DNA from: Terriglobales bacterium
GTDB lineage: Bacteria; Acidobacteriota; Terriglobia; Terriglobales; Acidobacteriaceae
Direction: 5' to 3'
Assembly (NCBI GenBank): GCA_024281115.1
Contig: JAMXLI010000010.1
Coordinates: 1-40,007, forward strand
DNA: 40,007 nt
Below are positions 9,501 to 16,572 of this stretch, in pieces (the first letter of the stretch is position 1; every line of letters starts with the position of its first letter). A program made the translations under genes and the position numbers. The notes beneath the pieces were generated by a model, which ran no database searches, had not been told where the DNA came from, and worked only from the letters and a program-made list of their open reading frames with translations.

Positions 9501-9926
9501 TTTGCCGCCCGCGTCCACGATCTGGGCAAAATTTTCCTGCCGGAAAAAATCCTGAACAAGCCCGGCCCGCTCACCGAAGACGAGTTCTACCTGGTTAAGC
9601 TGCACCCCAAGGTCGCGGGCGAAATTCTCTCCACCATTCCCGACAGCGATCGGCTGCGGGAGTGGGTGGAGCACCACCACGAGTACTTTGACGGTTCGGG
9701 ATACCCTGACGGCTTGCGCGGGGAGGAAATTCCGCTGGGGGCGCGCATCCTGCACGTGGCCGATGCCTACGCCAACATGATCATCGAGCGCCCCTTTGCC
9801 GCGGCGCGCACCCCGGAAGACGCGCGCAACGAACTGGAGCGCTGCAGCGGCACACAGTTCGACGGTATGGTGGTGCGGGTGCTTCTGCGCCAGTTGAAGG
9901 CGCAAAAGGCTCCCACCCTCGACTGA
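6537..9926 (+). CDS. Hybrid diguanylate cyclase / HD-GYP phosphodiesterase with membrane and GAF sensors
   Basis: A 1129-residue cyclic-di-GMP protein. Order seen: hydrophobic N-terminus with several predicted membrane helices (about 1-215), GAF-type regions (about 390-555 and 575-720, with a degenerate one before), GGDEF domain (about 725-890) and HD-GYP domain (about 960-1115). The cyclase signature is intact (GGDEF, 806-810), as are the guanine-contact Asn773 and Asp782, so it should use GTP rather than be a cGAMP-type Hypr enzyme. The inhibitory RxxD site reads R797-Q-S-N800, so product inhibition may be weak. The phosphodiesterase part keeps His994-Asp995, HHHEYFDGSGYP (1046-1057) and flanking ligands. 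Both activities could coexist; which dominates is unknown. ATG 6537 has a GGAG four bases upstream; ATG 6546 is an alternative. Confidence 0.93.
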   Translation: MDKMLAGIVIVPGVIALLLFLVFTYLYQQSRAAYFRAWQLGWGAYCLYYALIAFNTYGTTSLGERAAGNLLLVAMTMCIFVSTRLIDEKFRPRWYDVALSLALAGLAIWDVFAFEVAGNASVQATPRPHVRLEVGVAVVLVYCAIRFYGFARRRYSVGYRLLSIALAIWSALLFSRQFHYLLEEVFGRFGHLLGPIPQMLLGFGMLMVLFENERRAVQENALAFSTLEVDTAQLLSPRELAPSMEKIIERLSRLAPGGRAILLISDRWRSVLPSAQTGFSPETLARLQEIGITDYLVELAYRGGGLAVLRDLPHGAEPPLPTGGRFVQFRGVMAQENVRHVTVLNLQTRENNFGVVLLPHEARNALSSSQARLLLGLSLQIGMTLENYVVMHDAHRRSKEYELLTEIGQAIASRLDQDEIMRTVHKELGQLFDTRTFYIAFQEGDEIRFEFETTDGVIRPKRSRAVGNGITEHIIRSGEPLLIRSDMDKARTQLGVTFIPGKPAKCYCGVPIFLEGRPAGVMAAMNLESEFAYEARDQEVLRTAAGQVSVAVENARLFAEEQRRVRHLAFLNNISKTAISSEDAEQMLAEIVREIQKNFKFDHIGIGILDYVTKDIEIKAEAGSTAKALGKRVQLGTGVMGRVARSGEMALVQNAGEGTLPGILGDSQSVLCLPLSYSETLLGVLNIESREPNAFTPQDVLIMRTLADLLATALHNSFVFQKLQQQAITDGLTGIKTRRFFYEALTSEWRRASRSGRPFSVVLIDLDQFKEVNDSLGHLEGDLVLARIGRLLEQKCRQSNVVARYGGDEFVVLMPETGVEQAQILSDRLRLWIATDPMLAERRITGSFGVASFPLHGSTVEEIIHVADASMYVSKHAGGNRVSTAEEFLEGEHAAVHKQLIAGYIEGFLQREHTGPEYVEELVLTLKKLCGSGQECAPEMLKQAIEALNRAAEMREIHAGSHGESVARFTRMIGRGLEMEPEELAALVFAARVHDLGKIFLPEKILNKPGPLTEDEFYLVKLHPKVAGEILSTIPDSDRLREWVEHHHEYFDGSGYPDGLRGEEIPLGARILHVADAYANMIIERPFAAARTPEDARNELERCSGTQFDGMVVRVLLRQLKAQKAPTLD

Positions 9927-9947
9927 ACCGCGGCCCGGACCTGCCGC

Positions 9948-10766
9948 CTAATGCTTTCCCAGCTTCACCGCGTGGGCGTCGAATAAACTGTCGGGCAGAT
10001 TCTGGTTGTACTCCACAGCGGTCAGAAAACGCTGGTTCGACATGTCGCCATTTTTGGTGCGCGTGACGCTGAGCGGAGTGGCGATCCCCTGCACGACCTT
10101 GTAGTTGTCGTAGATCTCGCCTTCCTCGTTTTTCTGGCGGTCGGCGGGGTCGCGCCAGGTGAACACTTTCCGGATGGGCAGGTGCGTGATGGCGTCAATG
10201 TCAATGGTCACGGATTGGTTATGCGCATTGAGCAGCGTGACCTGTTCCGCCTGCTTTTGCGCGGCCACGGACGGTCCGTCATAAAAGAGCGCGATGCCGG
10301 GCTCGTGGAGCCACTTGCGCAACACCCAATCGAGCGAATAGTTCAGACGGCGCAGGTAATCGGAGTGCGCTTCAGGGTCCTCCGGCGCAACGCCCCGAAA
10401 CGTCACCTCGTTTCCTGCTTCGCCGTTGTGGATGATCACCCAGTCTCGACGCTTGGTGAGTTCCACGCGCTCTTTGTCCGGCCACTTCCAGTAACGCCAA
10501 TACAGCGCCCCCGCGCCACTGGACTCTCCGTGATGAAAGCCGTAGGTACGGCCCTCCTCACGGCGGTCCTGGACCTGCAAGTAGGCGTTTCCGCCCAGAG
10601 CCGCGATCATCTGGTCAATCAGCAGATGCGCCTTGCGGGCGTTTTCGTCCTGCGCGGAAGCCCGCGGGGCCGGAGCCTGGGATTGCGCCGGAGCGGCTGC
10701 GGGCGCGGTTTGGCCGGCAGCGCTTACGCTCAGCAGCAGGAAAAACAGGGCGATCAAGGCATTCAT
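9948..10766 (-). CDS. Exported LolA-like hypothetical protein
   Basis: A 272-residue protein from the ATG at 10766, chosen because a signal peptide starts there (MNALIALFFLLLSVSAAGQ); the frame stays open to a GTG at 10805. An Ala/Pro/Gln-rich linker (about 20-45) follows, then a domain rich in beta strands with LLIDQMIAALGGNAYLQVQD, RVELTKRRDWVIIHNGEAGNEVT, LPIRKVFTWRDP and a terminal YNQNLPDSLFD. This pattern resembles outer-membrane lipoprotein-sorting (LolA/LppX-like) folds frequent as exported proteins in acidobacteria. No lipobox cysteine is seen. It is likely periplasmic and may bind a hydrophobic ligand (inference). The SDR gene lies 60 nt upstream on the same strand. Confidence 0.75.
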   Translation of the reverse strand: MNALIALFFLLLSVSAAGQTAPAAAPAQSQAPAPRASAQDENARKAHLLIDQMIAALGGNAYLQVQDRREEGRTYGFHHGESSGAGALYWRYWKWPDKERVELTKRRDWVIIHNGEAGNEVTFRGVAPEDPEAHSDYLRRLNYSLDWVLRKWLHEPGIALFYDGPSVAAQKQAEQVTLLNAHNQSVTIDIDAITHLPIRKVFTWRDPADRQKNEEGEIYDNYKVVQGIATPLSVTRTKNGDMSNQRFLTAVEYNQNLPDSLFDAHAVKLGKH

Positions 10767-10826
10767 GGGCTGGGGAGGCTGGCGCCGCCCGTTTAGTATA
10801 AACACGGTCCCACCACGGAAGACGCT

Positions 10827-11615
10827 CTAGCCCACCAGTACCGCTCCCCCGTTCACGTTCAGAATTTCGCCCGTGATGAACCCGGCATGCTGGCTGCACA
10901 GGAACAGGATCGGTCCGGCGACCTCCTCCGGCTCAGCCACGCGCCCCAGGGGAATGGCACGGAAGATAACGTCGCGTGAGGCGGGCTCGTTCAGGGCAGG
11001 CTCCGCCATGTCGGTACGGACCCAGCCGGGAGCCACGCAGTTGACCAGAATTCCATCTTCCGCCAACTCCGTCGCTAAGCCCTTGGTCATGCTGATCAGG
11101 GCGCCCTTGCTGGCGGCATAGTCGCAGTGGAAAGCCTCGCCGCGCTGCCCCGCCGTGGAGCTGACAAATACAATGCGTCCGCGGACTGGCCCGAGTTTCT
11201 TCTGCCGCTTCATGGCTGCAACCGCATGTTTCACCACCCCAAACGCGCCATCCAGGTTGACGGCGAGGGTCCGGCCCCATTGCTCCTCGGTCATTTGATC
11301 GACCGGAACGCCTTCGGCGGGCCACACCCCGTGATTGATGACGACCGCGTCCAGCCGTGAAAAGCGCTGGAGAACGGCTGCGACCAGTTCGCGCCCGCTC
11401 TCGTCACCGGTAAGGTCGGCCTTAACAGCGAAGCAGTTCGGACCGGACTCCGCAGCCACACGCTGCGCCTGCTCCGCGGCGCTGCGGTAGCTGAAAGCCA
11501 CCTTGGCGCCGGCTTGCGCAAACAGCTTGACCGTGGCCGCGCCAATGCCGCGCGAGCCGCCTGTAACTAATGCGATGTGCCCATCGAGCGACAAAGTGAC
11601 GGCCGACGGTTTCAT
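10827..11615 (-). CDS. Short-chain dehydrogenase/reductase (FabG-like)
   Basis: A 262-residue classical SDR oxidoreductase. Seen: the cofactor motif TGGSRGIG (residues 18-25), ADLTG (67-71), NHG in place of the common NNAG (94-96), structural Asn120, catalytic Ser152/Ser153 in VSSTAG, Tyr166 and Lys170 in YAASK, then the VNCVAPGWVRTDM loop and the C-terminal GFITGEILNVNGG. These residues form the Asn-Ser-Tyr-Lys tetrad, so it should be an active NAD(P)H-dependent ketone/alcohol enzyme. FabG-type 3-oxoacyl reductase is the nearest description, but the substrate cannot be read. ATG at 11615; the frame continues far upstream only as an artefact antisense to lpxC. It may be cotranscribed with the exported protein downstream. 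Confidence 0.92.
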   Translation of the reverse strand: MKPSAVTLSLDGHIALVTGGSRGIGAATVKLFAQAGAKVAFSYRSAAEQAQRVAAESGPNCFAVKADLTGDESGRELVAAVLQRFSRLDAVVINHGVWPAEGVPVDQMTEEQWGRTLAVNLDGAFGVVKHAVAAMKRQKKLGPVRGRIVFVSSTAGQRGEAFHCDYAASKGALISMTKGLATELAEDGILVNCVAPGWVRTDMAEPALNEPASRDVIFRAIPLGRVAEPEEVAGPILFLCSQHAGFITGEILNVNGGAVLVG

Positions 11616-11696
11616 GGCAGAAGGGCTAGACCCTAGAGGAAAATGCGGGTAGGCGTCAATTCCCGACCGGGATTGGCGGGGCTGGTGCCGCCTCGG

Positions 11697-11721
11697 AAAA
11701 GCCACGGCCTGTGGCTTTTTT
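11697..11721. terminator. Bidirectional terminator-like hairpin between SDR and lpxC
   Basis: AAAAGCCAC (11697-11705) pairs with GTGGCTTTT (11711-11719) around a GGCCT loop, with T residues following on the plus strand and A residues preceding. It has the form of an intrinsic terminator but lies between two divergent starts (SDR at 11615, lpxC at 11781), where no gene ends. It could be a leader attenuator or insulate the two promoters. Confidence 0.55.
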
Positions 11722-11746
11722 GCCACATCCCATAACGCAACACCGG

Positions 11747-11774
11747 TTGTAATCTTCTCATCACACGCTAAATA
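11747..11774 (+). promoter_or_regulatory. Candidate promoter of lpxC
   Basis: TTGTAA (11747-11752) and TAAATA (11769-11774) are separated by 16 nt, downstream of the hairpin. Transcription would start at about 11781, the first base of the lpxC TTG start codon, implying a leaderless or nearly leaderless message. Confidence 0.35.
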
Positions 11775-11780
11775 GATCGT

Positions 11781-12686
11781 TTGCAGTACGAACAAACAAT
11801 TCGTCATCCCGTCGGCTGCGAAGGGGCAGGGCTGCATAGCGGCGCTCCCGTCAGCCTGCGCATTCTGCCCGCCCCGGCTGGTTCGGGGATCGTCTTTCAG
11901 CGCAGCGACTTGGACCATTTCCCGGTGGAGGCGGTCAGCCGGAATGTGGCGCGGGTGAGCTACGCCACCAGCCTGATGAAGAAAGGCGTGCTCATTTCCA
12001 CCACCGAGCACCTGCTCTCGGCATTTATCGGCACCGGAATCGATAACGCGATTGTCGAGCTGGACAACCTGGAAGTACCCATCCTGGACGGCAGCGCCAA
12101 ACCGTTTGTGGAGATGATCCGCAGCGCCGGCACCCGCCCGCAACGCAGGCCGCGCACCTTCCTGCGAATGGTGCGCCAACTCGAACTGAGCGACGGAGAT
12201 AAATTCATCGCGGTCTACCCCTCCGATACCTACAGCGTGCGTTACACCATTGACTTTCCGCACCCGCTGATCGGCCGCGAAAGTTTTGAAGTGGAATTGC
12301 AGGATGGAGAGTACGTCCGGGAAATCGCGCCGGCGCGCACTTTCGGCTTTTTGCACCAGGCTGACGCCATGCGCAACCAGGGATTGATTCGGGGTGCGTC
12401 GCCGGAAAACGCGATTGTTTTGACGCAGGACGCCCTGCTCAACCCTCCGCTGCGCTATGCGGACGAATTCGTGCGCCACAAAGTGCTGGACGCCATCGGC
12501 GACCTGGCGCTGCTGGGCAAGCGGCTGCTCGGGCGAGTAGTGGCCGACCGAGCCGGGCACGCGATGCACACCGCCCTGGTCTCCCGCATTTTGCGCGATC
12601 CAACTCTTTGGGAAGAAACGACGTTGGCGGCTGCTTCGGAGGACCGGGTTCCTGCGCTTTCCGCCCCTGCAGCGCCCACGCAATAA
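11781..12686 (+). CDS. lpxC: UDP-3-O-acyl-N-acetylglucosamine deacetylase LpxC
   Basis: A 301-residue LpxC, the zinc deacetylase that makes the first committed step of lipid A synthesis. Seen: the N-terminal GAGLHSG, STTEHLLSA with catalytic Glu76 and zinc ligand His77, VPILDGSAKPFV, RTFGF (186-190), and RHKVLDAIGDL with zinc ligands His233 and Asp237, plus His260 in the last helix. The start is TTG at 11781: an in-frame TAA lies at 11769-11771 and there is no ATG or GTG between it and the TTG, while the N-terminal alignment needs these residues. No Shine-Dalgarno is evident. Presence of LpxC supports an outer membrane with lipid A. Confidence 0.95.
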   Translation: MQYEQTIRHPVGCEGAGLHSGAPVSLRILPAPAGSGIVFQRSDLDHFPVEAVSRNVARVSYATSLMKKGVLISTTEHLLSAFIGTGIDNAIVELDNLEVPILDGSAKPFVEMIRSAGTRPQRRPRTFLRMVRQLELSDGDKFIAVYPSDTYSVRYTIDFPHPLIGRESFEVELQDGEYVREIAPARTFGFLHQADAMRNQGLIRGASPENAIVLTQDALLNPPLRYADEFVRHKVLDAIGDLALLGKRLLGRVVADRAGHAMHTALVSRILRDPTLWEETTLAAASEDRVPALSAPAAPTQ

Positions 12687-12691
12687 GAGCG

Positions 12692-12708
12692 TGCGGGGCA
12701 GCCCCGCA
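12692..12708. other. Strong GC hairpin just after lpxC
   Basis: TGCGGGG (12692-12698) pairs perfectly with CCCCGCA (12702-12708) around a CAG loop, six bases after the lpxC stop. There is no T tract, so it is not a standard intrinsic terminator; it may protect the 3' end or act with Rho. Confidence 0.35.
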
Positions 12709-12815
12709 GGCGGCGGCCGTATCCAACCTGCCGGTGCTCTGGCCTGAGTCGCCCGGCTGCGCTGGTATGATAGGCAGGGCAAGCAGACCATTCCGTAGTA
12801 CCCAAACTGATCTTC

Positions 12816-15137
12816 ATGGCGCGACTTCACAAGTCCAGTCCCTTGCCGGACGCCATCTTCAGCGGAGCCGAAGCGAGCGAGGCAGAACGCCGCCGCCTGC
12901 TGGAGATCTTCCGGCATGTACCCATGGGTATCGCCATGACCCACGGCCCGGAACACCGCTGGAGTTTCCTGAATCCTGCAACTCTGAAAATTATGGGCGT
13001 GGACAGCCCGGATAAGGTGCTGCACCGCCCATTCGGAGAAACCTGGCCGGAGATGGCCAGCCATGTGGCCCATCTTGACCAGGTATTTGCTTCCGGGGAA
13101 CCCTTCCAGGGCAAGGAGATGGAGGTGCGCCCGCGCCTTGGCGGGGACGGCGGCGGTAAAACCCTGCATCTCGATGTGGGCTATGAGCCCCTGCGGAATG
13201 AAAGTGGACAGGTGGAAGGGATCCTGATCCACGCCAGTGACGTAACCGAGCGGGTGGACGCTCGCAGGCTGATGGAACGAGGCGAAGAACAGTTTCGTCA
13301 GCTGGCCGATTCCATTCCCACCCTGGCCTGGATGGCCAATCCGGACGGCTGGATCTTCTGGTACAACCGGCGCTGGTTCGAGTACACGGGCACGACGCCG
13401 GAGCAAATGCAAGGCTGGGGATGGCAGTCGGTCCACGATCCCGCCCAACTGCCGAAGGTCATGGAGCGCTGGAAGGCTTCGCTGGCGTCCGAGCTTCCCT
13501 TTGAAATGGTATTCCCACTGAAGGGCGCGGACGGCCAATTCCGCCCGTTTTTGACCCGCATCATTCCCGTGCGCGACTCCGAGGGGAAACTGTTCCGCTG
13601 GTTCGGCACCAACACCGATATCAGCAAACAACAGGAGACCGAAGAAGCCCTGCGGCGCAATGAAGAGCGCCTGCGCGCCGCGCTGACGGCGTCACAGGCC
13701 GGAACATTTCGCTGGGACCCGCACACTGGCGAGTACCTGGAGTTTGACGACAGCCTCAAGGAGCTTTTCGGCATACCGCTGGAAGAGCAGGTGCGCGTGC
13801 CCGAGGACTTTCTGAAGCGCGTGCATCCCGAGGACCTGGCCGCGGTGAAGGAAGGCGTGGAGCGCACCCGGTTGGGGGAGGATTTCGATGGGGAATTTCG
13901 CATTCTGATGCCCGATGGGAGCATTCGCTGGATCTATGACCGGGCCAAAATGATTGTGGAGGATGGCAAGCCGCTGTACCTGGTGGGCGCCTGCATGGAC
14001 ACGACCACGCGCAAGCAGGCGGACATCGCGCGGATGCGGCTGGCGGCGATCGTGGAGTCCTCCGACGACGCCATTGTCAGCAAGAACCTGAACGGGATCG
14101 TGACCAGCTGGAACAAGGCGGCGCAGCGCATGTTCGGCTACACCCAGGAGGAGATGATTGGCCGTCCCATTACGACCATCATCCCCCTCGAACTGCATCC
14201 CGATGAGGACGTGATCCTCTCCAAGATTCGACGCGGCGAGCGCATTGAGCACTTCGAGACCGTGCGGCAACGCAAGGACGGCGAACTGCTGGACGTCTCG
14301 CTCACGGTGTCGCCCGTTCGCGATGATTTCGGGCGCATTATTGGGGCCGCTAAGATTGCGCGCAACATCACCGAGCGGCGGCGAGCGGAACAGGCCCTGC
14401 GTACCAGCGAGAAGCTGGCCAGCGCGGGACGCATGGCCGCCACCATGGCGCACGAGATCAATAATCCGCTCGAATCCGTGGTGAACCTGCTCTACCTGGC
14501 TTGCTCCGACCCGGGCCTGTCGCCCGCTACGCGCGGCTACCTGGAGGCTGCCGACGAGGAATTGACGCGCGTTTCCCACATTACCAAGCAGACCCTGGGT
14601 TTTTACCGGGAATCGACGACGCCGCAACCCACGCGGATTTCCGAGTTGTTCGAAAGCCTGCTGCTGGTGTACGGGCCGCGCATCCGCAACAAGAAAATCA
14701 ACCTGGAACTCGATACCGAGCGCGAAATCGAAGTGCCCTCGGTTCGTGGTGAGCTGCGGCAGGTGCTGGCCAACGTGCTGCAGAACAGCATTGAAGCGGT
14801 GGACGCCGGCGGCAAGGTGCGCGTGCGCATCGCGCGAGCGCAGCGGCGGAGCGACGGAGCGCAGGGAGTGCAGGTGACGGTTGCCGACAATGGATTCGGC
14901 ATTGATCGCGCGAACCGGGACAGGATCTTCGAGCCCTTCTTCACAACCAAGAAGGACTTTGGCACAGGCCTCGGTCTCTGGGTGTCCAAGGAGATCGTGG
15001 ACCGGCACGGCGGCAGCATCCGGGTGCGAAGCAGCACGCATCCCGCGAAGAGTTGGACGGTGATCGCCATCTTCCTGCCCTTGGAGTCGCCTATTCCCAC
15101 AACCGCAGAGAACGCGGTTTCCGGCGCGGCCTTGTAG
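12816..15137 (+). CDS. Multi-PAS sensor histidine kinase
   Basis: A 773-residue orphan histidine kinase without membrane helices, so probably cytoplasmic. Four PAS/PAC units are seen in order: about 25-150, 160-275 (DSIPTLAWMANPDGWIFWYN), 283-400 (AALTASQAGTFRWDPHTGEY) and 405-525 (IVESSDDAIVSKNLNGIVTS). Then the HisKA domain with phosphoacceptor His546 in MAHEINNPLE, and a HATPase domain with N box VLANVLQNSIEAVDAGG, G1 VADNGFGID and G2 GTGLGLWVSKEI. All kinase boxes are intact. No cognate response regulator with a DNA-binding domain is in the window; the convergent receiver-like/PilZ protein ends eight bases away but has a degenerate receiver. PAS signals are unknown. Confidence 0.93.
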   Translation: MARLHKSSPLPDAIFSGAEASEAERRRLLEIFRHVPMGIAMTHGPEHRWSFLNPATLKIMGVDSPDKVLHRPFGETWPEMASHVAHLDQVFASGEPFQGKEMEVRPRLGGDGGGKTLHLDVGYEPLRNESGQVEGILIHASDVTERVDARRLMERGEEQFRQLADSIPTLAWMANPDGWIFWYNRRWFEYTGTTPEQMQGWGWQSVHDPAQLPKVMERWKASLASELPFEMVFPLKGADGQFRPFLTRIIPVRDSEGKLFRWFGTNTDISKQQETEEALRRNEERLRAALTASQAGTFRWDPHTGEYLEFDDSLKELFGIPLEEQVRVPEDFLKRVHPEDLAAVKEGVERTRLGEDFDGEFRILMPDGSIRWIYDRAKMIVEDGKPLYLVGACMDTTTRKQADIARMRLAAIVESSDDAIVSKNLNGIVTSWNKAAQRMFGYTQEEMIGRPITTIIPLELHPDEDVILSKIRRGERIEHFETVRQRKDGELLDVSLTVSPVRDDFGRIIGAAKIARNITERRRAEQALRTSEKLASAGRMAATMAHEINNPLESVVNLLYLACSDPGLSPATRGYLEAADEELTRVSHITKQTLGFYRESTTPQPTRISELFESLLLVYGPRIRNKKINLELDTEREIEVPSVRGELRQVLANVLQNSIEAVDAGGKVRVRIARAQRRSDGAQGVQVTVADNGFGIDRANRDRIFEPFFTTKKDFGTGLGLWVSKEIVDRHGGSIRVRSSTHPAKSWTVIAIFLPLESPIPTTAENAVSGAAL

Positions 15138-15144
15138 GAGTTAC

Positions 15145-15879
15145 TCAGGTCGCCTGGCCCGCGGGGGAAGCGGGGGCCTTGCCGCGGGTACGCGCCGTCT
15201 CCAGAAGATCGAGTTGCTCTGCAATCCACTTCTCCAATTGCTCGCGGGAGCTCTGCGGCAGCTCCAGAAAGCGCAGGCCGGCTTTTCCACCGCCATCGCT
15301 CCAGGCCAGCTCCGCCTTGGGCTCCATGGCCACGTTGGTTCCCGGAAGCGTGAACTGCACACGGGAGATGGCGCTTTGGGGCAGGGGCGCCGCCGACCGG
15401 ATGGCCATGCCGCCCTCGCTCAGATTGCACGCGGTAACCCGGAATTCACCACTTTGGCTGTAATGGATGACTGCCTGCGCCTCCACGGGAATACGAAAAT
15501 ACCGGCGGCGCTCGCGCAGCATCGCGCCATGCGCAGCCGAAAAGCAGCGCAGCGCGCTCACCATGGTGATGGGTTTCTGGAGCACAAAGCTGGCGCCCAT
15601 CCCGAAAGCCGTACGAATGCTGGTGGCGCCGTTCAGAATGGCAAACGCGACGGAGCGCTTATTCGTCTCACTCTTACGCATTTTCTGCAGCACGTCGAGG
15701 CCGCCGGCCAGGTCGTCGCAATCCACGATGACCGCGTCAAACTTCTTGGCCGCAACGATCTCGGCGCCGGCCTCGACGCCGGTACACACCTCCACCCCCA
15801 CCCCCAGCTTGTCGAGCGCGGGCCGCACGATCCGCAACACTTCGGGGTCGCGGCTGAGGAGGAGGGACTCCAGCACCAT
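15145..15879 (-). CDS. Receiver-like / PilZ domain protein
   Basis: A 244-residue protein with an N-terminal CheY-like fold (1-115) and a C-terminal PilZ domain (about 122-220). Receiver features are partial: Asp53 in DAVIVDCDD and Lys102 in FVLQKP are present, but the beta-1 acidic pair is reduced to Asp11 and the usual Thr/Ser of beta-4 is Asn83, so phosphorylation is doubtful. The PilZ signature is recognisable as RRRYFR (124-129, RxxxR) and NLSEGG (152-157, where Asn replaces the usual Asp). PilZ domains bind c-di-GMP; this fits the GGDEF/HD-GYP protein nearby, though the Asn change may weaken binding. ATG at 15879; convergent with the sensor kinase. Confidence 0.85.
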   Translation of the reverse strand: MVLESLLLSRDPEVLRIVRPALDKLGVGVEVCTGVEAGAEIVAAKKFDAVIVDCDDLAGGLDVLQKMRKSETNKRSVAFAILNGATSIRTAFGMGASFVLQKPITMVSALRCFSAAHGAMLRERRRYFRIPVEAQAVIHYSQSGEFRVTACNLSEGGMAIRSAAPLPQSAISRVQFTLPGTNVAMEPKAELAWSDGGGKAGLRFLELPQSSREQLEKWIAEQLDLLETARTRGKAPASPAGQAT

Positions 15880-15932
15880 TTCACGATGGTAACTTTGGGG
15901 CTAGTTGCGACCATAGGTCACCGAAGTAACTG

Positions 15933-15960
15933 AAAATACTCCGAAGCTGCTATCTTTCAA
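15933..15960 (-). promoter_or_regulatory. Candidate promoter of the receiver-like/PilZ gene
   Basis: On the minus strand TTGAAA (15960-15955) and TATTTT (15938-15933) are 16 nt apart, 53 nt upstream of the ATG at 15879. The -35 is a 5/6 and the -10 a 4/6 consensus match. Confidence 0.4.
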
Positions 15961-16029
15961 TGGTTTGCAGCCTGCGGACCCACGTTCCCCGGCCGGCCGG
16001 CGCGACTGAAACTGGAACCCGAATCGCTC

Positions 16030-16524
16030 GTGCGCAACCTCGCCTATCTTTCGCTCGGATCCAATGTTGGAGACCGCGCCGGAAACCTGCGCACAGCCAT
16101 CGAACAACTGCGTCCCCTCGGCGAGGTTACGGCGGTGTCATCCTTCTACGAAACCGAGCCGGTGGAATTCACCGACCAACCCTGGTTTCTGAACTGCGCG
16201 GTTGCCTTGCAGACTGAGCTGAGGGCGGAACCTCTGTTGCGTGAGCTGCTCGCTTTGGAACAAACCATGGGGAGGCGGCGGACGCACAATAAGGGTCCGC
16301 GCACCATTGACGCCGACATCCTGCTGTTGGGCGAGACCATCATCGAAGCGCCCGGCCTCAGCATCCCCCATCCCGCCATGCAGCAACGGAGGTTCGTGCT
16401 CGAGCCCCTGGCGGAGATAGCTCCCAACCTGCGACATCCCCGGCTGGGGAAGACGGTGCGCGAGCTGCTGGATGCGCTGCCCCCGGGCGCGGTGGTGCGC
16501 AAATTGAGCGACAACCCGGGCTAG
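16030..16524 (+). CDS. folK: 2-amino-4-hydroxy-6-hydroxymethyldihydropteridine diphosphokinase
   Basis: A 164-residue FolK (HPPK), which transfers pyrophosphate from ATP to 6-hydroxymethyl-dihydropterin in folate synthesis. Seen: LSLGSNVGDR (7-16), SSFYETEPV (37-45), WFLNCAV, and the signature GPRTIDADILLL (89-100) with the Mg2+-binding Asp94 and Asp96, matching E. coli Asp95/Asp97, then HPAMQQRRFVLEPLAEIAP. The start is GTG at 16030, which fits the family N-terminus. No folP or folB is adjacent, so folate genes are scattered in this genome. Confidence 0.95.
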   Translation: MRNLAYLSLGSNVGDRAGNLRTAIEQLRPLGEVTAVSSFYETEPVEFTDQPWFLNCAVALQTELRAEPLLRELLALEQTMGRRRTHNKGPRTIDADILLLGETIIEAPGLSIPHPAMQQRRFVLEPLAEIAPNLRHPRLGKTVRELLDALPPGAVVRKLSDNPG

Positions 16525-16572
16525 AAGCGCCCTCGTGAGGAATTCCGGGAAGATGCGGGCCGCGCAGGCGGC

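Noticed and set aside
7653-9905. 750-codon minus-strand open frame inside the GGDEF/HD-GYP gene
   Set aside because: Antisense shadow of a GC-rich gene; composition is His/Arg-rich and no domain is visible.
10827-13631. 934-codon open frame on the minus strand running through the SDR, lpxC and part of the kinase
   Set aside because: Only its C-terminal 262 codons (the SDR) are a real protein; the rest is antisense to lpxC and the kinase, with no family motifs.
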